Of a stretch of 64,000 bases of DNA, positions 63,450-64,000 are shown piece by piece. The translations under genes were made by a program, and so were the position numbers. The DNA is from Advenella sp. FME57 (GTDB lineage: Bacteria > Pseudomonadota > Gammaproteobacteria > Burkholderiales > Burkholderiaceae_B). Below the pieces are notes generated by a model. It saw only the letters and a program-made list of their open reading frames with translations. It did not search any database and was not told the origin of the DNA. The stretch is from NCBI RefSeq assembly GCF_014897675.1, contig NZ_JABUXU010000006.1:186001-250000 (forward strand), read 5' to 3'. How positions within the stretch are numbered: the stretch's first letter is position 1; the number at the start of each line of letters is the position of its first letter.

Positions 63450-64000
63450 ATGATGAAACGAACAACTTTAATACGCAACACCTTAACGACACTTATAACC
63501 GGCCTCTTTCTCGCGCCGATCGTCCATGCCGCCGGCATCGAAATCCGCGAAAACCAGGATTTTTCTAAACACATGGTTGCGCCGTCCGACGCCGTTGCGC
63601 CAGGGGCAAAAGCCAAAAAGCCGGCAGCGCCTGTGCAAAAAATGCGCATCACAGCCAACGGGGTCGTACCCGAAGCGGCCGATGACGCTGCGGTCGCTGC
63701 CAAACCCACGACAGCAGCCAAAAATCCGGCAAAAGCTGAAGTTGCGGTGACCGCCTCCCCAGCCAAGCCTGAATCTGACTCGCAGACAGTCAAGGGTGGC
63801 AACCGGGACGCCGCCAAGCCTGGCAATGCGGTCAAAACCGGCAATACACTGGCTAGCCGCACAGGGGCCTCGGTAAAGCCGGCTGCGACCACAGGTGGAC
63901 AGCCTAAACGACAAGCCAAAGCGGAATCCCGCCTGGCGCAGAAAGCCAGCGCTCGCGCCGGCACACAACCACTGGCTGGCAAGGCCAATGAAGAAAAAAC
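63450..64000 (+). CDS. Unidentified Ala/Lys/Pro-rich exported protein (C-terminus cut by window edge)
   Basis: At least 183 residues are visible and open to the window end. It begins with a Sec signal peptide (MMKRTTLIRNTLTTLITGLFLAPIVHAAG, cleavage near HAA), followed by about 150 residues of low-complexity Ala, Lys, Pro, Thr and Gly. The region is basic and likely disordered, as in the linker of a cell-wall-binding or outer-membrane-bridging protein. No domain can be recognised in the visible part, so I do not name it. Its start lies two bases after the rapZ stop, so it is probably co-transcribed with rapZ. A catalytic domain could lie beyond the edge. Confidence 0.7.
   Translation, partial: MMKRTTLIRNTLTTLITGLFLAPIVHAAGIEIRENQDFSKHMVAPSDAVAPGAKAKKPAAPVQKMRITANGVVPEAADDAAVAAKPTTAAKNPAKAEVAVTASPAKPESDSQTVKGGNRDAAKPGNAVKTGNTLASRTGASVKPAATTGGQPKRQAKAESRLAQKASARAGTQPLAGKANEEK

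Noticed and set aside
1-64000. tRNA, rRNA, CRISPR arrays, insertion sequences, phage or toxin-antitoxin genes
   Set aside because: No cloverleaf, conserved rRNA segment, regularly spaced repeat, transposase or integrase motif was found on reading both strands by eye. A covariance-model scan would be needed to exclude small RNAs.

Overview
The window reads as a chromosomal segment of a betaproteobacterium of the order Burkholderiales, most likely family Alcaligenaceae (Bordetella/Achromobacter/Advenella type). This rests on four Bug/TctC-type solute receptors, the PtsN-HprK-RapZ arrangement, a separate RfaE2 (HldC) domain, the UbiE/Tim44-like/UbiJ/UbiB set and protein-sequence style. The genus is an inference. 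I see no rRNA, tRNA, CRISPR array, insertion sequence or phage gene. Coding density is high and genes sit in compact operons, often with 4-base ATGA overlaps.

Layout. 0-10 kb holds a truncated PLP-dependent threonine/serine dehydratase divergent from a DadA-like D-amino acid dehydrogenase, then a CYTH protein. Next come an SDR / SMP-30 lactonase / Bug receptor operon with a divergent LysR regulator, glutathione reductase, and an aspartate-racemase-family enzyme with a glyoxalase-like protein. 9.6-19 kb is one long minus-strand block: RpiR-type regulator, isoaspartyl peptidase (iaaA), a GsiABCD-type peptide/glutathione importer, a P1 (DmpA/BapA) aminopeptidase and a DppA-type D-aminopeptidase. 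It looks like a module for taking up and hydrolysing peptides with unusual bonds. 19-28 kb holds an Old Yellow Enzyme, an NlpC/P60 lipoprotein, a VOC protein divergent from a MarR regulator, PPK2, ThiD and Pcm, followed by the minus-strand run ubiJ-ubiB-rfaE2.

28.7-34.5 kb: a nitrate/sulfonate/taurine-class ABC importer with an extra family-3 binding protein lies between ubiJ and the Tim44-like gene plus ubiE. I infer an insertion into a quinone-biosynthesis neighbourhood. 34.6-36.8 kb is phoBR. 37-48.7 kb is a catabolic island: TetR regulator, ADP-forming acyl-CoA synthetase, two dissimilar adjacent acyl-CoA dehydrogenases, enoyl-CoA hydratase, two Bug receptors, a LysR regulator, and a divergent AMP-forming acyl-CoA ligase with a third Bug receptor. 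Together they should import, activate and beta-oxidise an unidentified carboxylic acid. 49-51.6 kb encodes 5-oxoprolinase (pxpB-pxpC-pxpA). 51.8-56.1 kb holds a YqaA-like membrane protein, ilvA, apt and purT.

56.5-64 kb is the conserved envelope/PTS-Ntr block kdsD-kdsC-lptC-lptA-lptB-(no rpoN)-hpf-ptsN-hprK-rapZ. It ends in a truncated Ala/Lys-rich exported protein of unknown function. Several intergenic inverted repeats look like operators for the neighbouring LysR, MarR, RpiR and TetR regulators. They are the clearest non-coding signals here.
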